Below the pieces are notes generated by a model. That model saw nothing but the letters and a program-made list of their open reading frames with translations. It was not told the origin of the DNA and searched no databases. From positions 1 to 9,450 of the forward strand of contig JAKONS010000008.1 in assembly GCA_022701845.1 (NCBI GenBank): a stretch of 9,450 nucleotides of DNA, written 5' to 3'. The translations under genes and the position numbers were made by a program. This document shows, piece after piece, positions 8,202-9,450 of the stretch. Every line of letters starts with the position of its first letter. The first letter of the stretch is position 1. Source of the DNA: Burkholderiaceae bacterium. Lineage in GTDB: Bacteria > Pseudomonadota > Gammaproteobacteria > Burkholderiales > Burkholderiaceae.

Positions 8202-9067
8202 CCCGGCCGGGCCGGTGCGCTGCCGTGGCGCGGCGTGCCGATCTTGCGGAAGGGCGCGGCATGCGGCGCGGCGAACACCGCCGGGTCGCCGCCCAGGTCG
8301 ACGGTGAGCTGCGCGGCGGCGGCCATCACCAGCGGCAGGTTGCGGTCGAACGCGGCCTGGTCGAAGCGGTAGAGCGGGGTGCCGGAGGAAATCGCGCACA
8401 CCACCTTCTGGCCCAGGCCGAACACCGGGCAGGCGATGGCCGCGCTGTCGGTCTCGCGCTCGGCCAGCGAGATGGCATAGCCGGCGCGGCGGATATGGTC
8501 GTACTCCGGCCCTTCGCCGCGGCCCGGGCCGCCTGCGGCAACGCCGTCGACGGCCGGCTCGGCCCAGGCCAGCAGCACCTTGCCGGCCGCGCCCTTGTCG
8601 AGATCGACCCGCTCGCCTTCGCGCACGTTCATCCGCACCGCGCGCGGCATCTCGACCCGGAACAGGCACACCCGGGCGTCGTCTTCGCGCACATAGATGG
8701 CCGAGGTCTCGTGGGTGCGCTGGGTGAGCTCGCGCATCACCGGCCAGGCATGGTCGCGCAGCCGGAACGAGCCCTGGTAGACCATGCCCAGGTGGAAGGG
8801 CATCGGCCCCAGCAGGTAGCGGCCATCGGACAGCCGCTTGAGGAAACGGAACTGCTCCAGCGACTCGCACAGCCGCAGGATGGTGCTGTGGTACAGGCCG
8901 GTGGCGGCGGTCAGCTCGGCCAGCGTCATGCCGTCGACGCTGTCCTCGAAGGCCATCAGGATCGACAGCGCCCGGTTCACCGAGGCCACGCCTTTTTCGC
9001 CCTTGCCGGGCTTCTCGCCCCTGTCGTCCGCCGCGTCGTCGTCCTGCGGTTCGGCTCGCTTCTTCAT
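8198..9067 (-). CDS. IclR-family transcriptional regulator
   Basis: The product is a 289-residue DNA-binding regulator of catabolic genes. After a charged, probably flexible leader (1-26), a winged helix-turn-helix spans about 27-90. It contains VNRALSILMAFE (30-41), MTLAELTAATGLYHSTILRLCESLE (47-71, recognition helix near 58-70) and the wing RYLLG. The effector-binding domain (about 98-258) has GAAGKVLLAW (159-168), IRRAGYAIS (192-200), SAAIACPVF (208-216) and AISSGTPLYRF (225-235), all typical of IclR proteins. ATG 9067 is chosen over the in-frame GTG at 9076, because the GAGG element directly abuts the GTG but is at a usable distance from the ATG. The gene is divergent from the CoA-transferase and convergent with the Bug gene, overlapping the latter by four bases (CTAG). 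It most likely controls both neighbours and itself; its effector is unknown. Confidence 0.95.
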   Translation of the reverse strand: MKKRAEPQDDDAADDRGEKPGKGEKGVASVNRALSILMAFEDSVDGMTLAELTAATGLYHSTILRLCESLEQFRFLKRLSDGRYLLGPMPFHLGMVYQGSFRLRDHAWPVMRELTQRTHETSAIYVREDDARVCLFRVEMPRAVRMNVREGERVDLDKGAAGKVLLAWAEPAVDGVAAGGPGRGEGPEYDHIRRAGYAISLAERETDSAAIACPVFGLGQKVVCAISSGTPLYRFDQAAFDRNLPLVMAAAAQLTVDLGGDPAVFAAPHAAPFRKIGTPRHGSAPARPG

Positions 9068-9114
9068 CGTTCTCACCCTCGGGTTATCGCTGGTCCGTTT
9101 TCGATCCTAAGCGA

Positions 9115-9143
9115 TTGACAAGGCCGCGGCCGCTGCCCAGAAT
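9115..9143 (+). promoter_or_regulatory. Predicted sigma-70 promoter of the CoA-transferase gene
   Basis: A perfect TTGACA (9115-9120) is followed after exactly 17 bases by CAGAAT (9138-9143, four of six consensus bases). The predicted start point is near 9150, inside operator C. An alternative -10, CATAAT (9145-9150), is a closer match but 24 bases from the -35. Operator overlap with either initiation point suggests repression. Confidence 0.6.
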
Positions 9144-9148
9144 ACATA

Positions 9149-9165
9149 ATAGACATCATGTCTAT
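9149..9165 (+). promoter_or_regulatory. Candidate IclR operator C, between iclR-type and CoA-transferase genes
   Basis: ATAGACAT-C-ATGTCTAT is a perfect inverted repeat with 8-bp arms and one central base. It covers the predicted transcription start of the CoA-transferase gene and ends seven bases before its ATG. It lies upstream of the divergent regulator gene, so autoregulation is also possible. It is the strongest of three related sites in the window. Confidence 0.75.
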
Positions 9166-9172
9166 TTAACGA

Positions 9173-9450
9173 ATGTCCGCACTTCCCCACAAAACCTTCC
9201 AGCCCGAATCCCGGGGTCCGCTGCACGGCCTGCGCATCATCGACATGAGCCGGCTGGTGGCCGGCAACATGCTGACGCTGCAGCTGGCCGACTTCGGCGC
9301 CGACGTCATCAAGATCGAGCCGCCCGAGGGCGATTCGCTGCGCCACTTCACCACCGAGGGCCTGCAGATCTGGTGGAAGACCTACTCGCGCAACAAGCGC
9401 AGCGTGGGCCTCGACCTGCGGCGCCCGGAAAGCATCGCGCTGGTCAAGGA
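9173..9450 (+). CDS. CaiB/BaiF family (class III) CoA-transferase, N-terminal part
   Basis: The frame runs from ATG 9173 to the right edge (92 complete codons). Class III CoA-transferases move CoA between carboxylic acids through an aspartyl-CoA intermediate; the family includes formyl-CoA, carnitine, succinyl-CoA:mesaconate and alkylsuccinate transferases. The N-terminal signature is clear: GPLHGLRIIDMSRLVAGNML (15-34), LADFGADVIKIEPPEGD (38-54), then YSRNKRSVGLDLRRPES (71-87). The catalytic aspartate lies beyond the window, so activity and substrate cannot be assessed. An in-frame TAA (9167-9169) one codon upstream fixes ATG 9173 as the earliest possible start, and the next ATG would cut into the domain. 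There is no Shine-Dalgarno, which is unusual here. It is divergent from the IclR regulator and probably under its control. Confidence 0.94.
   Translation, partial: MSALPHKTFQPESRGPLHGLRIIDMSRLVAGNMLTLQLADFGADVIKIEPPEGDSLRHFTTEGLQIWWKTYSRNKRSVGLDLRRPESIALVK

Noticed and set aside
8202..8290. Possible terminator between the convergent Bug and IclR genes
   Set aside because: The GC-rich short repeats just after the Bug stop have no T-run and lie inside the IclR coding sequence, so no intrinsic terminator is called.
7203..8870. A 555-codon minus-strand frame spanning the Bug gene and much of the IclR gene
   Set aside because: It is antisense to the Bug gene and out of frame with the regulator, with an Arg/Gly-rich low-complexity product.
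7979..9118. A 379-codon plus-strand frame over the IclR gene
   Set aside because: It overlaps the 3' end of the Bug gene out of frame and is antisense to a clear IclR protein.

Overview
This is a very GC-rich, densely packed bacterial window with third codon positions strongly biased to G/C. A Bug-family (tripartite tricarboxylate transporter type) solute-binding protein, an IclR regulator and a CaiB/BaiF CoA-transferase stand together beside a full kdp operon. This combination is typical of Burkholderiales (Alcaligenaceae or Comamonadaceae-like Betaproteobacteria). That assignment is an inference from gene content; no rRNA or other taxonomic marker is present. There are no tRNAs, rRNAs, CRISPR arrays, insertion sequences or phage genes.

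Left and centre (about 1-6992, all on the minus strand, so read right to left): a cation-transport block. It opens with a 34-residue one-helix membrane protein, then kdpF (32 aa, GTG start), kdpA, kdpB and kdpC. Together these encode the high-affinity P-type K+ uptake ATPase KdpFABC. One base after kdpC comes a 105-residue cysteine- and histidine-rich protein of unknown function that appears to be a further operon member. No kdpD/kdpE sensor-regulator pair follows. After a 110-bp AT-rich gap holding a weak terminator and a candidate promoter, a second set begins: a TorF-type putative outer-membrane porin, a 58-residue one-helix protein, and a CorA-type divalent cation channel cut off by the left edge. 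The small gene overlaps corA by ATGA. The second set looks like an envelope-spanning cation uptake unit next to the K+ pump.

Right (about 7233-9450): a small metabolic/transport module. The Bug binding protein (plus) and the IclR regulator (minus) converge and share a four-base CTAG in which each has its stop codon. The IclR gene is divergent from a CaiB/BaiF CoA-transferase (plus, cut by the right edge). Three related 17-bp inverted repeats with half-site close to ATGTCTAT lie in the two control regions. Two precede the Bug gene, centred exactly 42 bp apart. One near-perfect copy lies on the predicted transcription start of the CoA-transferase gene. They are the obvious candidate operators for the IclR protein encoded between them, so the three genes probably form a self-contained regulon for uptake and CoA-activation of an unidentified carboxylate.

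The most interesting points are this operator set, the uncharacterised 105-aa protein attached to kdpC, the microproteins (34, 32 and 58 aa) built into the transport operons, and the absence of kdpDE next to kdpFABC. No wholly unfamiliar multi-gene system is evident.
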